Positions 9,522 through 18,417 of a stretch of DNA of 64,000 nt are shown here, piece by piece. This DNA comes from Pseudomonas putida. GTDB taxonomy: Bacteria > Pseudomonadota > Gammaproteobacteria > Pseudomonadales > Pseudomonadaceae. Within the stretch, counting starts at the first letter, position 1. Each line of letters opens with the position of its first letter. The notes below the pieces were generated by a model. It worked only from the letters and a program-made list of their open reading frames with translations. It was not told the DNA's origin and searched no databases. The position numbers were made by a program, and so were the translations under genes. Location: NCBI RefSeq assembly GCF_002025705.1, contig NZ_CP018846.1, positions 4,393,501-4,457,500 on the forward strand, in the 5' to 3' direction.

Positions 9522-9597
9522 TGGTGGGTCGTGTAGGATTCGAACCTACGACCAATTGGTTAAAAGCCAACTGCTCTACCAACTGAGCTAACGACCC
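9522..9597 (-). tRNA. tRNA-Lys (anticodon TTT)
   Basis: A 76-base cloverleaf with encoded CCA. The acceptor pairs GGGTCGT with ACGACCC, the D-loop is AGTTGGTA, the anticodon loop CTTTTAA gives TTT, and the T-arm carries GGTTCGAATCC. It reads away from queC. Confidence 0.97.
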
Positions 9598-9611
9598 ATT
9601 GGATGGCGCGT

Positions 9612-9639
9612 ATAATACTGATTTCTAACGATAAATCAA
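9612..9639 (-). promoter_or_regulatory. Promoter of tRNA-Lys
   Basis: On the minus strand TTGATT (9634-9639) and TATTAT (9612-9617) are 16 bases apart, and the tRNA starts 14 bases downstream of the -10. Confidence 0.65.
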
Positions 9640-9658
9640 TACCTGAGCCAACCTTTTG

Positions 9659-10333
9659 TCAGAAGTAGCGGGTTGGATCTGCTACGCCCGCCGCCTTGAA
9701 ACCATCAGCACGCAGACGGCAGCTGTCGCACTTGCCACAGGCCTGGCCTTCATCATTAGCCTGGTAGCAGGAGACCGTCAGGCTGTAGTCCACACCTCGG
9801 GCGATACCCGCTTGCACGATCTGCGCCTTGCTCATGTTCTGCAGCGGTGCCTGGATGCGGAAGCCCTGCCCTTCGACACCCGCCTTGGTGGCCAGGTTGG
9901 CCATGCGCTCGAAGGCCTCGACGAACTCTGGGCGGCAATCCGGGTAGCCGGAATAGTCCACGGCGTTGACACCGATGAAGATGTCACGCGCTTCCAATAC
10001 TTCCGCCCAGCCCAGGGCCAGCGACAGGAACACGGTGTTGCGGGCCGGCACGTAGGTCACCGGGATGCCCTCGCCCGGAGTCTCCGGCACATCGATGCTG
10101 CTGTCGGTCAGGGCCGAGCCGCCGATACCATCGAGGTTCAGGCCAATGACCTTGTGCTCGACCACGCCCAGGTCACGGGCGACGCGGGCTGCGGCATTCA
10201 GCTCGGCGCGATGGCGCTGGCCATAGTCGAAGCTCATGGTGTAGCAGCTGTAGCCTTCGGCCTTGGCCATGGCTACGACCGTGGCCGAGTCGAGGCCGCC
10301 AGACAGCAGGATTACCGCGCGTTTCTCAGTCAT
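9659..10333 (-). CDS. queC: 7-cyano-7-deazaguanine (preQ0) synthase
   Basis: QueC makes preQ0 from 7-carboxy-7-deazaguanine, ammonia and ATP in the cytoplasm, a step of queuosine biosynthesis. The 224-residue protein has the PP-loop SGGLDSAT near the N-terminus, FDYGQRH, and a C-terminal zinc site built from C-Y-Q...C-G-K-C-D-S-C. The ATG at 10333 is chosen because GAGGAG lies eight bases before it; the GTG at 10342 would touch that ribosome site. queE lies 16 bases upstream, so the two enzymes that act in sequence form one unit. Confidence 0.95.
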   Translation of the reverse strand: MTEKRAVILLSGGLDSATVVAMAKAEGYSCYTMSFDYGQRHRAELNAAARVARDLGVVEHKVIGLNLDGIGGSALTDSSIDVPETPGEGIPVTYVPARNTVFLSLALGWAEVLEARDIFIGVNAVDYSGYPDCRPEFVEAFERMANLATKAGVEGQGFRIQAPLQNMSKAQIVQAGIARGVDYSLTVSCYQANDEGQACGKCDSCRLRADGFKAAGVADPTRYF

Positions 10334-10349
10334 CTCTTTCACTCCTCAA

Positions 10350-10997
10350 TCAACGTCCGGGTTCGTCGTTCCACAGCAGCTTGTGCAGCTGCATCTGGAA
10401 GCGCACGGGCAGGTTGTCGGCGACGATCCAGTCAGCCAGGTCGGTGGCGCTCACCTGATGATGGCTGGGCGAGAACAGCACTTCGCCAGCGCGTTCGGCC
10501 AGGTTGTACTGGATCAGCTTGGACACTGCCCAGTCATAGTCCTCGCGGGAACAGATGACGAACTTGACCTGGTCGTTGCGGGTCAACTGCTCGATGTTCT
10601 CGTAGCGGTTGCGGTGCGACTCTTCCGAGCCTGGGGTCTTGAGGTCGACCACACGGCTGACGCGCACGTCGGTGCCAGAAATATCGAGGGCGCCACTGGT
10701 TTCCAGCGAGACCTCGTAGCCGGCATCGCACAGGCGTTGCAGCAGCGGCAAGGCGTTCGGCTGGGCCAATGGCTCGCCACCGGTAACGCAGACATAACGC
10801 GGCTTGAAGCCGGCCACCTGCTCAAGGATCGAATCGAGGGTGCGAATGGTACCGCCGGTGAAGGCGTAGGCACTGTCGCAGTACTGGCAGCGCAGGGGGC
10901 AACCGGTCAGGCGCACGAAAACCGTGGGCAGCCCAGCCGTTCGTGTTTCACCCTGCAAAGAGTAAAAGACTTCGGTGATGCGTAATGTGTCTTGCAT
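10350..10997 (-). CDS. queE: 7-carboxy-7-deazaguanine synthase
   Basis: QueE is a radical-SAM enzyme that converts 6-carboxy-tetrahydropterin to 7-carboxy-7-deazaguanine, the substrate of QueC. The 215-residue protein shows FYSLQGE near the N-terminus and the cluster-binding CPLRCQYCD, which is the CxxxCxxC signature, followed by CVTGGEPL. Start ATG at 10997; a GTG at 11006 is in frame but less likely. It stands between the Tol-Pal genes and queC, all on the minus strand, with a terminator after cpoB separating it from the tol genes. Confidence 0.93.
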   Translation of the reverse strand: MQDTLRITEVFYSLQGETRTAGLPTVFVRLTGCPLRCQYCDSAYAFTGGTIRTLDSILEQVAGFKPRYVCVTGGEPLAQPNALPLLQRLCDAGYEVSLETSGALDISGTDVRVSRVVDLKTPGSEESHRNRYENIEQLTRNDQVKFVICSREDYDWAVSKLIQYNLAERAGEVLFSPSHHQVSATDLADWIVADNLPVRFQMQLHKLLWNDEPGR

Positions 10998-11117
10998 GCT
11001 CGCCACGGGCGTGACAGCTAAACAGGCTGTCCGCCTCCGTCAGGCACTGTCGCGGACTCGACATGGCGTTATCCGCTACAGCGTGTTTATAAAAAAAGGG
11101 ACGTGATTCTAACGAAA

Positions 11118-11143
11118 AAACCCGCGGCGAGCGCGGGTTTCTT
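11118..11143 (-). terminator. Terminator after cpoB
   Basis: AAACCCGCG (11118-11126) pairs with CGCGGGTTT (11132-11140). On the minus strand the hairpin ends in a run of Ts and lies just past the cpoB stop. Confidence 0.8.
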
Positions 11144-11156
11144 GCAAAGGTGCAGC

Positions 11157-11972
11157 TTAGAGCTTCTGCAGGTCGCGTTGCGCCAGTTGCGCGGCGGATG
11201 TGCCGGGGTACTGGGTGATGACTTGCTGCAGGATACCCTTGACCTTGTCGGTGTGGCCCATGCGGCGCTCGACATCAGCCAGCTTGTACAGCGAATCGGG
11301 CACCTTGCTGTGCTTGGGGTACTTCTGGCTGACCTGGGCGAAGGCCTGGCTGGCAGCGGGCAGGTCGCCCTTGGCCAGGTTCACTTCACCCAGCCAGTAT
11401 TGCGCGTTGCCGGCGTACTGGCTGTTCGGGTACTTGCGCAGGAAGGCGTTGAACGCCTGGCTGGCCTTGTCGAAGTCCTTCTGCTTGATCAGGTCGAAAG
11501 CGGCATCGTAATAGAGCTTTTCTTTCGCCGGATCACCGGGCTCGCTATTGGCGGCCGGTTGTTGAGCAGCAGCGCCAGCGGCGCCAGCTGCTGCACCGGC
11601 GGCGGCATCGGGTGCACCACCGGTGGAGGAATTGTCGGGGGTCGCGGCAGGCGCGCCACCACTGTTGATGCGACGATCAAGATCCTGGTAACGCTCCAGG
11701 TTTTCCTGCTTCATGCGCGACACATCGTTCTGCAACTCTTCGATGATGCCTTGCTGACGGGAAAGTTGATCCTGCATCTGTTGCAGCTGCATGAACAGCT
11801 GGCCCTGTGCCGAGGCAGGGGTCGAAGCCCCTGCGCCGGCATAGGCGCCGCTCGTGCCATAACCGGAAGGTGGGTAAGCACCCCCGTTGTCATCAACTAC
11901 AGGAACCGCAGCCCACGCCGAAAGCGGAAGGCTGAGTGCGAGGACGGTTACAGCACGACGGCACATACGCAT
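11157..11972 (-). CDS. cpoB: Tol-Pal system periplasmic coordinator CpoB (YbgF)
   Basis: A 271-residue periplasmic protein that links the Tol-Pal machine to septal peptidoglycan synthesis. It has a signal peptide (about 1-21, ending SAWA), an N-terminal coiled coil rich in Gln (QLQQMQDQLSRQQGIIEELQND), an Ala/Gly/Pro-rich linker, and C-terminal TPR repeats (YDAAFDLIKQKDFDKASQAF and similar). It is the last tol gene, six bases after pal, and is followed by a terminator. Confidence 0.92.
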   Translation of the reverse strand: MRMCRRAVTVLALSLPLSAWAAVPVVDDNGGAYPPSGYGTSGAYAGAGASTPASAQGQLFMQLQQMQDQLSRQQGIIEELQNDVSRMKQENLERYQDLDRRINSGGAPAATPDNSSTGGAPDAAAGAAAGAAGAAAQQPAANSEPGDPAKEKLYYDAAFDLIKQKDFDKASQAFNAFLRKYPNSQYAGNAQYWLGEVNLAKGDLPAASQAFAQVSQKYPKHSKVPDSLYKLADVERRMGHTDKVKGILQQVITQYPGTSAAQLAQRDLQKL

Positions 11973-11978
11973 AAGAAC

Positions 11979-12476
11979 TTACTTACGCAGTTCTACGCGA
12001 CGGTTCTGAGCCCAGGACTGCTCGTCGTTGCCAGTGGCAACTGGACGCTCTTCGCCGTAGGAGACCAGTTCCAGCTGAGCAGGGGAAACGCCCTGCAGAA
12101 CCAGGTAGCGCTGAACGGCTTTCGCACGACGCTCACCCAGAGCCATGTTGTACTCGCGGGTGCCGCGCTCGTCGGTGTTGCCTTCCAGGACAACGCGGTT
12201 GCCGTTGGCTTTCAGGTCCTTGGCGTGAACGTCCAGAGCGCGCATGGCTTCTGGCTTCAGGTCCGAGCTGTCGTATTCGAAGTAGAAGGTGGTGATTGCG
12301 CGCAGGGCAGCTTCTTCGCTCAGGGAGCCGTCAACAGCGCCAGTGTTGGCACCGTAGCCAGCGTTCGGATCAACAGCGCCTTCACCAGCGTTGTCACCGC
12401 CTTTCGAGGAGCAACCTACAGCTACGGCCATGGCCAGAGCCAGCGCAGCAAATTTACCAAACTTCAGCATTTCCAT
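11979..12476 (-). CDS. pal: Peptidoglycan-associated lipoprotein Pal (OprL)
   Basis: Pal anchors the outer membrane to peptidoglycan. The 165-residue precursor has a short lipoprotein signal ending AVGC, an Ala/Gly-rich tether, and an OmpA-like peptidoglycan-binding domain with TDERGTREYNMALGERRA. The start at 12476 is set by TAGGAG seven bases upstream. A longer reading to 12530 would place 18 non-signal residues before the lipobox. It follows tolB by 54 bases. Confidence 0.95.
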   Translation of the reverse strand: MEMLKFGKFAALALAMAVAVGCSSKGGDNAGEGAVDPNAGYGANTGAVDGSLSEEAALRAITTFYFEYDSSDLKPEAMRALDVHAKDLKANGNRVVLEGNTDERGTREYNMALGERRAKAVQRYLVLQGVSPAQLELVSYGEERPVATGNDEQSWAQNRRVELRK

Positions 12477-12530
12477 CGTGAAACTCCTAATGAAACCCCA
12501 GTGTGTTAAGCAAAACGTGTTACGCCGCAA

Positions 12531-13832
12531 TCAGTTCAGGAAAGGGGACCAGGACGGTTCTCTGACTTCGCCTTGAGCGGTAGGAAGTGGGAGCCTCACA
12601 CGGCCGTTAAGCGACACGAGCATCAAGACTCCCCGGCCCTGCTGGCGGGTGGCGTAGATTAGCATGGTGCCGTTGGGCGCAACAGTGGGCGACTCATCAA
12701 GACTTGTTTCCGAGAGAATCTTTACACTTCCGCGCTGCAAGTCCTGTGCCGCCACTTTGAAGTTGGTGAAACCTTGCTGGCGATGGATCATGACCAGGGT
12801 CTTTTCGTCCGCCGACAGTTTCGGGTTGGCGTTGTAGTTACCCACGAACGTTACACGCTCGGCACCACCACCGCTGACCGACTGTTTGTAGATCTGTGGC
12901 TTGCCGCCACGGTCGGAGGTGAAGTACAGGGTGTTGCCATCCTTGCCCCAGAACGGTTCGGTGTTGATACCCGGGCCGGCAGTTACGCGGCTGATCTGGC
13001 GCGAGGCCACGTTCATCACGTAGATGTCCGGGTTGCCGTCCTTGGACAGCACGAACGCCAGGCGCGAACCATCAGGCGACCAGGCTGGTGCACCGTTCAG
13101 GCCTTCGAAGTTGGTCACCTGCTCGCGGCGGCCGGTATCGATGTTCTGCACGAAGATGCGCGGGCGCTTCTGCTCGAACGAAACATAGGCGATACGCTTG
13201 CCATCCGGTGCGAAGCGTGGCGACAGGATCGGCTCACGCGACTGCAGCAAGGTCACCGCACGGGCACCGTCGTAGTCCGAACGCTGCAGGGTGTAGCGGG
13301 TGTTGTTGGTAGAGAAGCGCTCGGCCGTCACGTACAGCATGCGGGTAGAGAACGCACCCTTGATGCCGGTGAGTTTCTCGAACGACTGGTCGGCAATGTA
13401 GTGCGCCATGTCGCGCAGCTGGTCGGTGCTGCCCGCCACGCTGCCGGTCAGCACTTGCTGCTCGGTGGCGACGTTGAACAGTGCGTACTGCACCTGCAGG
13501 CGACCGCCGGACGGCACGATGCTGCCGACCATCACGTACTGGGCACCCAGCGCTTTCCAGTCACGGAAAATGACTTCGCTGCCTTGGGTCGGCTGGCTGA
13601 TCATGTTCTGACGCGGAATCGGCGAATAGTAGCCCGAGTTGCGCAGGTCGTTGCCGATGATGTCGGCCATGTCTTCTGGCAGCACACTGCCACCCTGCAG
13701 ACCGAACGGCACTACCGCGATGGGCGTGGCCCGATCGCTGCCGCTGGTGACCAGGATGTTCTTTTCCTCTGCCATGGCCATGCCGGCCACGCAGCAGAGC
13801 ATGACCAGCATTCCTCGAAGGAGTTTAATCAC
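12531..13832 (-). CDS. tolB: Tol-Pal periplasmic beta-propeller TolB
   Basis: A 433-residue periplasmic protein that binds Pal and cycles with TolA during outer-membrane constriction. A signal peptide covers about residues 1-21 (AMA-EEK). An N-terminal alpha/beta domain precedes a six-bladed propeller with repeated SPDG motifs (RFAPDGKRIAYVS, WSPDGSRLAFV). It starts with GTG at 13832, overlapping the tolA stop by four bases (GTGA), with GAGGA nine bases upstream. Confidence 0.95.
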   Translation of the reverse strand: MIKLLRGMLVMLCCVAGMAMAEEKNILVTSGSDRATPIAVVPFGLQGGSVLPEDMADIIGNDLRNSGYYSPIPRQNMISQPTQGSEVIFRDWKALGAQYVMVGSIVPSGGRLQVQYALFNVATEQQVLTGSVAGSTDQLRDMAHYIADQSFEKLTGIKGAFSTRMLYVTAERFSTNNTRYTLQRSDYDGARAVTLLQSREPILSPRFAPDGKRIAYVSFEQKRPRIFVQNIDTGRREQVTNFEGLNGAPAWSPDGSRLAFVLSKDGNPDIYVMNVASRQISRVTAGPGINTEPFWGKDGNTLYFTSDRGGKPQIYKQSVSGGGAERVTFVGNYNANPKLSADEKTLVMIHRQQGFTNFKVAAQDLQRGSVKILSETSLDESPTVAPNGTMLIYATRQQGRGVLMLVSLNGRVRLPLPTAQGEVREPSWSPFLN

Positions 13833-14905
13833 AACGCTAGATCCTCAGGTGTAAATGTCATCTTGAACGAACGATAACGGTTGAAATCGCTCGGCTTCAT
13901 ACCCTGCATCTCGGTCAAACGACCAATGTTCTTCACTGCTGCCACCGCCGAACTGTCGAACGGACCATCGCCACTGGACTTGATCACGCTGACACCGGTG
14001 ATGGTGCCGTCCGGCAACATGTTGACCTGCAGGGTCACCGTCATGCCCTTACGCGCGGAAGGCGGACGAGCCCAACCCTCGGCCGCGCGCATACGGATCA
14101 GGTCGTCGAAGTCGCCGGCCACCTGGTCACCCTGCTCGTCAGCCAGGGCCTGCTGCCGCTCGGTGGTGTCGGACAACAGCTCGGCCAGGGCCTGAGCTTT
14201 CTTGTCTTCAGCCGACTTGCGGGCCGCTTCCTGTGCCTTCTTCTTCTGAGCATCTGCAGCGGCCTTTTTCTTGGTCTCTTCAGCTGCCTTCTTCTTAGCG
14301 TCCTCGGCCGCCGCTTTCTTCTTGGCGTCCTCGGCTGCTTTCTTCTTCGCGTCCTCGGCGGCCTGCTTCTTGGCCTCCTCGGCTGCTTTTTTCTTGGCTT
14401 CTTCCTCGGCCTGCTTCTTCGCCTCTTCCTCGGCCTTCTTCTTGGCGATGTCGGCCTGCTGCTTCTCGGCGGCCTTCTTCGCCTCTTCAGCCTTCTTGGA
14501 CTCGGCGGCTTTCTTGGCTTCGGCAGCTTTGGCAGCTTCCTCGGCCTTCTTCGCCTCGGCGGCTTCGCGCGCTTCCTCAGCCTTTTGAGCGGCGTCGGCT
14601 TTCTTTTGTTCCGCGGCCTTGATGGCCTCCTGCTCGACCTTCTTCTGCTCCAGCTGCTCGACTTCAGTCTGGCGCGAGGCGGTTTTCTTCGCTTCCCCGG
14701 CAATCTTCTGATTGGTCTGGGTGGTCGCCTGGCTCTTCGACTTGAGCTGATACAGCGTAGCCTGAACGATCGGCTTGGAAGGCGGCAGTTCAGGCGTCAT
14801 GGCAAAGCTGACGAACAGCAAGGCGAACACCAGCACATGCAGGCCGATGGCCCAGACACTGGGCCAGAAGTAGCTTTCCGAGGCGGATGGCTCTCGCTGT
14901 TGCAT
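13829..14905 (-). CDS. tolA: Tol-Pal energy-transducing protein TolA
   Basis: A 358-residue inner-membrane protein spanning the periplasm. One N-terminal membrane segment (about 16-38) is followed by a very long Ala/Lys/Glu-rich helix with repeats of the type AEEAKKKA (about 60-235), then a C-terminal globular domain that includes a GMTVTLQVNMLPDG segment. It couples TolQR proton flow to TolB-Pal. The start overlaps the tolR stop (TGATG). The repetitive helix makes a shadow Arg/Pro-rich frame at 14098-14703 that is not a gene. Confidence 0.94.
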   Translation of the reverse strand: MQQREPSASESYFWPSVWAIGLHVLVFALLFVSFAMTPELPPSKPIVQATLYQLKSKSQATTQTNQKIAGEAKKTASRQTEVEQLEQKKVEQEAIKAAEQKKADAAQKAEEAREAAEAKKAEEAAKAAEAKKAAESKKAEEAKKAAEKQQADIAKKKAEEEAKKQAEEEAKKKAAEEAKKQAAEDAKKKAAEDAKKKAAAEDAKKKAAEETKKKAAADAQKKKAQEAARKSAEDKKAQALAELLSDTTERQQALADEQGDQVAGDFDDLIRMRAAEGWARPPSARKGMTVTLQVNMLPDGTITGVSVIKSSGDGPFDSSAVAAVKNIGRLTEMQGMKPSDFNRYRSFKMTFTPEDLAL

Positions 14906-15357
14906 CAGGGCGCCTCGGTAATCAGGCCAACGTTACCGACACCGGCCTTCTGCAACCCGCCCATGGCGCCCATGACGGCGCCGTAGTCGACAGCCTTGTC
15001 GCCACGAATGAAGACCTGGGTCTGCTTGCCCTGGTCGCGACCGGCGGCAATGATCTTGGTCACTGCGCTGGTCATGTCCGGCAAGGTCATGGCCTTGTCC
15101 ATCTGCTTGTCGGTGTCGACTTCGCTACCGAGGTTCCAGTAGTAGGTCTTGTCGGCCTTGATGGAGATGGTGAGGATCTGGACGTTGTTGTCCTGCGGCA
15201 AGGCTTCGCTGGAAACCTTGGGCAGGTCGACCTTCACGCCCTGGTTGAGCATGGGCGCCGTCACCATGAAGATGACCAGCAGCACCAGCATCACGTCGAT
15301 GTAGGGCACCACGTTCATCTCGGCGACGGGCTTGCGTTTGTGGCGAACTCGGGCCAT
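14905..15357 (-). CDS. tolR: Tol-Pal proton channel subunit TolR
   Basis: A 150-residue ExbD/TolR-family protein. A single membrane helix near residues 16-36 (MNVVPYIDVMLVLLVIFMV) carries the conserved Asp that takes part in proton flow. The rest is periplasmic. It lies between tolQ and tolA with a one-base overlap into tolA. Confidence 0.95.
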   Translation of the reverse strand: MARVRHKRKPVAEMNVVPYIDVMLVLLVIFMVTAPMLNQGVKVDLPKVSSEALPQDNNVQILTISIKADKTYYWNLGSEVDTDKQMDKAMTLPDMTSAVTKIIAAGRDQGKQTQVFIRGDKAVDYGAVMGAMGGLQKAGVGNVGLITEAP

Positions 15358-15371
15358 GGGCTTCTACCTGA

Positions 15372-16067
15372 TTACTCTTCGCTGGTGTGCACTTTGCGGT
15401 GCAGGATCGCCTGGAACTCGTCGGCGAAGGTGTAGTAACGGCCGATCAGCACTTCGCTGCGGGCAGCAAAGCGGTTGTAGGCAATAACGGCCGGGATGGC
15501 CGCGAACAGACCAATGGCGGTGGCCACCAGCGCCTCGGCGATACCTGGGGCAACAGTGGCCAGAGTGGCCTGCTGCGCGCTGGCCAGACCGCGGAACGAG
15601 TTCATGATGCCCCATACGGTACCGAACAGGCCGATGTACGGGCTGGTGGAACCGACAGTGGCCAGGAACGGCAGGCTCTGCTCGAGTTTTTCCTCTTCAC
15701 GCGAGATGGCAACACGCATGGCTCGCGCCACACCTTCCATGACCGCGTCCGGGTCCACACCCGGCTGCTGGCGCAGGCGCGAGAACTCTTTGAAGCCGGC
15801 GCGGAAAACCTGCTCCACACCGGAATCCGGGTCCGGGTTGCTGCCTGCCTGACGATACAGCTTGGACAGGTCGATACCCGACCAGAAGCGCTCCTCGAAG
15901 GCATCCAGCGCACGACGACCGGCGCGCAGCATGGTGCTGCGCTGGAAGATCATGATCCATGAGGTGACCGAGGCGGCCACCAGGGTCAGCATTACCAGCT
16001 GTACCACCACGCTGGCATTGCTGACCAGACTCCACATGGAGGTATGGTCGACGACGTTAGCTTCCAC
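15372..16067 (-). CDS. tolQ: Tol-Pal proton channel subunit TolQ
   Basis: A 231-residue MotA/TolQ/ExbB-family inner-membrane protein with three membrane segments (about 15-35, 135-160, 170-195). GTVWGIMNSF, in the second segment, is typical. It starts with GTG at 16067 with AGGAG seven bases upstream. ybgC ends two bases before it, so ybgC and tolQRAB read as one operon. Confidence 0.95.
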   Translation of the reverse strand: MEANVVDHTSMWSLVSNASVVVQLVMLTLVAASVTSWIMIFQRSTMLRAGRRALDAFEERFWSGIDLSKLYRQAGSNPDPDSGVEQVFRAGFKEFSRLRQQPGVDPDAVMEGVARAMRVAISREEEKLEQSLPFLATVGSTSPYIGLFGTVWGIMNSFRGLASAQQATLATVAPGIAEALVATAIGLFAAIPAVIAYNRFAARSEVLIGRYYTFADEFQAILHRKVHTSEE

Positions 16068-16069
16068 GC

Positions 16070-16522
16070 TTATTCTCCTGCGTTCGATTGATTACCCGAG
16101 CCGTCCGCCGCAAAGGCATCGCGCAGCTCCGGGGGTATGGCTCGGGGTTTGAAAGTGTCGGCGCGCACGGCGGCCACCAGGAACTGCCCTTCACAGAGCA
16201 GCGTTTCATCTTTTTCCCGCCAGACCTGCTGCACGAAGCGCAGGCTGGCGCGATTGAGTTCAAGTACTTGCGCGGTGACCCTCAGCTCGTCGTCCAGGCG
16301 TGCCGGCGCGTGATAGCGGGCTTCACTGGAATGAACCACGAACAGCAGATTGTCCTCGGCCAGTTGCGCCTGGGAAAACCCCAGATGCCGCAGGCGCTCG
16401 GTGCGCGCGCGCTCCATGAATTTCAGGTAATTGACGTAATACACCACGCCACCGGCATCGGTATCCTCGTAATAGACACGACAACGGTGTGCGAACGGTT
16501 CCAGGCCTTTTAGCGCGCGCAT
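16070..16522 (-). CDS. ybgC: Tol-Pal-associated acyl-CoA thioesterase YbgC
   Basis: A 150-residue hotdog-fold thioesterase. The N-terminus has YYEDTDAGGVVYYVNYL, where the Asp of DTDAGG is the expected catalytic residue, followed by FMERARTERL. YbgC proteins cleave acyl-CoA or acyl-ACP and are linked with phospholipid metabolism. It is the first gene of the tol operon here. GAGGAG lies 13 bases before the ATG, rather far. Confidence 0.93.
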   Translation of the reverse strand: MRALKGLEPFAHRCRVYYEDTDAGGVVYYVNYLKFMERARTERLRHLGFSQAQLAEDNLLFVVHSSEARYHAPARLDDELRVTAQVLELNRASLRFVQQVWREKDETLLCEGQFLVAAVRADTFKPRAIPPELRDAFAADGSGNQSNAGE

Positions 16523-16647
16523 ACTCTAGTGCTTACTCCTCAGCTTGCCAATCCGCTGCGGCAACTGTTTTTTCTTCATTAATGTCGTATTGCCAGCGCA
16601 CCATGGGCATGCCAGCGGTAGGACCACGAAAAGCCGGTTTTGATCTG

Positions 16648-17694
16648 TCATTCATCGCCTGGCTCGGAAAATTCACCCGCGCCGCCCAGGCTGCCAGGCA
16701 CGTTCAAGCCAAAGTGCAGATAAGCGTGCCGGGTAACCACACGGCCACGCGGCGTGCGCATGATGTAACCCTGCTGGATCAGGTAGGGCTCAAGCACATC
16801 CTCGATGGTGTGGCGCTCCTCGCTGATGGCCGCAGCCAGGTTGTCCACCCCCACCGGGCCACCGTCGAACTTCTCGATCATGGTCAGCAGCAGGCGACGG
16901 TCGGAATGGTCGAAGCCGCGCTCATCGACGTCCAGCAGATTCAGCGCCATGTCGGCCACCGCCTTGGTAATCTGGCCCTTGCCGCGTACTTCGGCGTAGT
17001 CGCGCACCCGGCGCAGCAGGCGGTTTGCGATACGTGGCGTGCCGCGGGCGCGACGGGCGATCTCGTAGGCGCCGTGGTCCTCGATGGCCAGGCCAAGGAT
17101 GTTGGCCGAACGACTGACGATGGTTGCCAGGTCCTTGTCGCTGTAGAACTCCAGGCGCTGGACGATACCGAAGCGGTCACGCAACGGGTTGGTGAGCATG
17201 CCGGCGCGGGTGGTGGCGCCAACCAGGGTGAACGGCGGCAGGTCGAGCTTGATCGAACGGGCTGCGGGGCCTTCGCCGATCATGATGTCGAGCTGAAAGT
17301 CCTCCATCGCCGGATACAGTACTTCCTCGACCACCGGAGACAGGCGGTGAATTTCATCGATGAACAGCACATCGTGCGGTTCGAGATTGGTCAGCATCGC
17401 TGCCAGGTCGCCCGGCCGTTCGAGGATCGGCCCCGAGGTGCTTTTTACCGACACGCCCATTTCGTGGGCGATGATGTTGGCCAGGGTGGTCTTGCCCAGC
17501 CCGGGCGGGCCGAAAATCAGCGTGTGGTCGAGCGACTCGCCACGCCCCCGCGCCGCCTGGATGAATAACGCCATCTGCTCGCGTACCACCGGCTGGCCGA
17601 TGTATTCGTCCAGGCGCAACGGGCGGATCGCACGGTCCTGGACTTCTTCACGGTCGCGGCCACTGGCGGCGATCAGGCGGTCGGCTTCGATCAC
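16648..17694 (-). CDS. ruvB: Holliday junction branch-migration ATPase RuvB
   Basis: A 348-residue AAA+ motor that drives branch migration together with RuvA. Walker A is GPPGLGKTT, Walker B is LFIDEIHRL, sensor 1 is GATTRAG, and the C-terminal winged helix carries TPRGRVVT. It starts with GTG at 17694, overlapping the ruvA stop by four bases. Confidence 0.97.
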   Translation of the reverse strand: MIEADRLIAASGRDREEVQDRAIRPLRLDEYIGQPVVREQMALFIQAARGRGESLDHTLIFGPPGLGKTTLANIIAHEMGVSVKSTSGPILERPGDLAAMLTNLEPHDVLFIDEIHRLSPVVEEVLYPAMEDFQLDIMIGEGPAARSIKLDLPPFTLVGATTRAGMLTNPLRDRFGIVQRLEFYSDKDLATIVSRSANILGLAIEDHGAYEIARRARGTPRIANRLLRRVRDYAEVRGKGQITKAVADMALNLLDVDERGFDHSDRRLLLTMIEKFDGGPVGVDNLAAAISEERHTIEDVLEPYLIQQGYIMRTPRGRVVTRHAYLHFGLNVPGSLGGAGEFSEPGDE

Positions 17695-18308
17695 TTGGTA
17701 ATCATCCCTTTAAGGCTGCGACGAATGAGCTCTTCACTGCTCAGGCCGGCCTTGTCCTTGATTGCGGCAATGGCCTTGCTCGCTTCCTGCGGCTTGTAGC
17801 CCAAGGACACCAGGGCACTGACTGCATCGGCCTCGGCGGAGGACTCGCTGGCCACCGGCAGCGGGCCATCGGAGACCAGGGTGAACATTGCCGGGGAGGT
17901 TTCCCAGGCCTTGAAGCGGTCCTTGAGCTCGACCAGCAGGCGCTCGGCGGTTTTCTTGCCGACCCCGGGCACGCGCACCAGAACCGAAGCATCCTGGACT
18001 TGCACGCAGCGCACCAGTTCGTCCACTTCCAGGCCGGACATAAGCGCCAGCGCCAGCTTCGGACCCACGCCATTAAGGCGGATCAGCTCGCGAAACAGTT
18101 CGCGCTCGCGCTTCTCGGCAAAGCCGTAGAGCAAGTGAGCGTCTTCGCGCACCACCAGGTGGGTGTGCACGGTAACCGGCTCGCCGACCTTGGGCAGGCG
18201 ATACAGGGTCGTCATCGGCACTTCCAGCTCATAGCCCACGCCGTTGACGTCGATAATCAGGTGTGGCGGCTGTTTTTCCGCCAGGGTGCCGCGCAAACGT
18301 CCAATCAC
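17691..18308 (-). CDS. ruvA: Holliday junction-binding protein RuvA
   Basis: A 205-residue protein that forms tetramers on Holliday junctions. It has the N-terminal OB fold (MIGRLRGTLAEK), helix-hairpin-helix motifs (LNGVGPKLALALM and VPGVGKKTAERLL), and the C-terminal RuvB-binding domain (LVSLGYKPQEASKAI). The start is GTG at 18308 with AAGGA seven bases upstream. It is coupled to ruvB; ruvC lies 109 bases upstream. Confidence 0.97.
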   Translation of the reverse strand: MIGRLRGTLAEKQPPHLIIDVNGVGYELEVPMTTLYRLPKVGEPVTVHTHLVVREDAHLLYGFAEKRERELFRELIRLNGVGPKLALALMSGLEVDELVRCVQVQDASVLVRVPGVGKKTAERLLVELKDRFKAWETSPAMFTLVSDGPLPVASESSAEADAVSALVSLGYKPQEASKAIAAIKDKAGLSSEELIRRSLKGMITK

Positions 18309-18417
18309 GTTCCGATCCTTCCTCTCGGGGAGCCGGTCGAAGACCGCTCAACCCTATCAGCAAATGCGCCAGGTGAACGTTTCACCCGAACAAAATGTGT
18401 ATCAGCTCATGAAGCGC

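Noticed and set aside
14098..14703. Arg/Pro-rich frame inside tolA
   Set aside because: Shadow of the Ala/Lys/Glu repeat helix.
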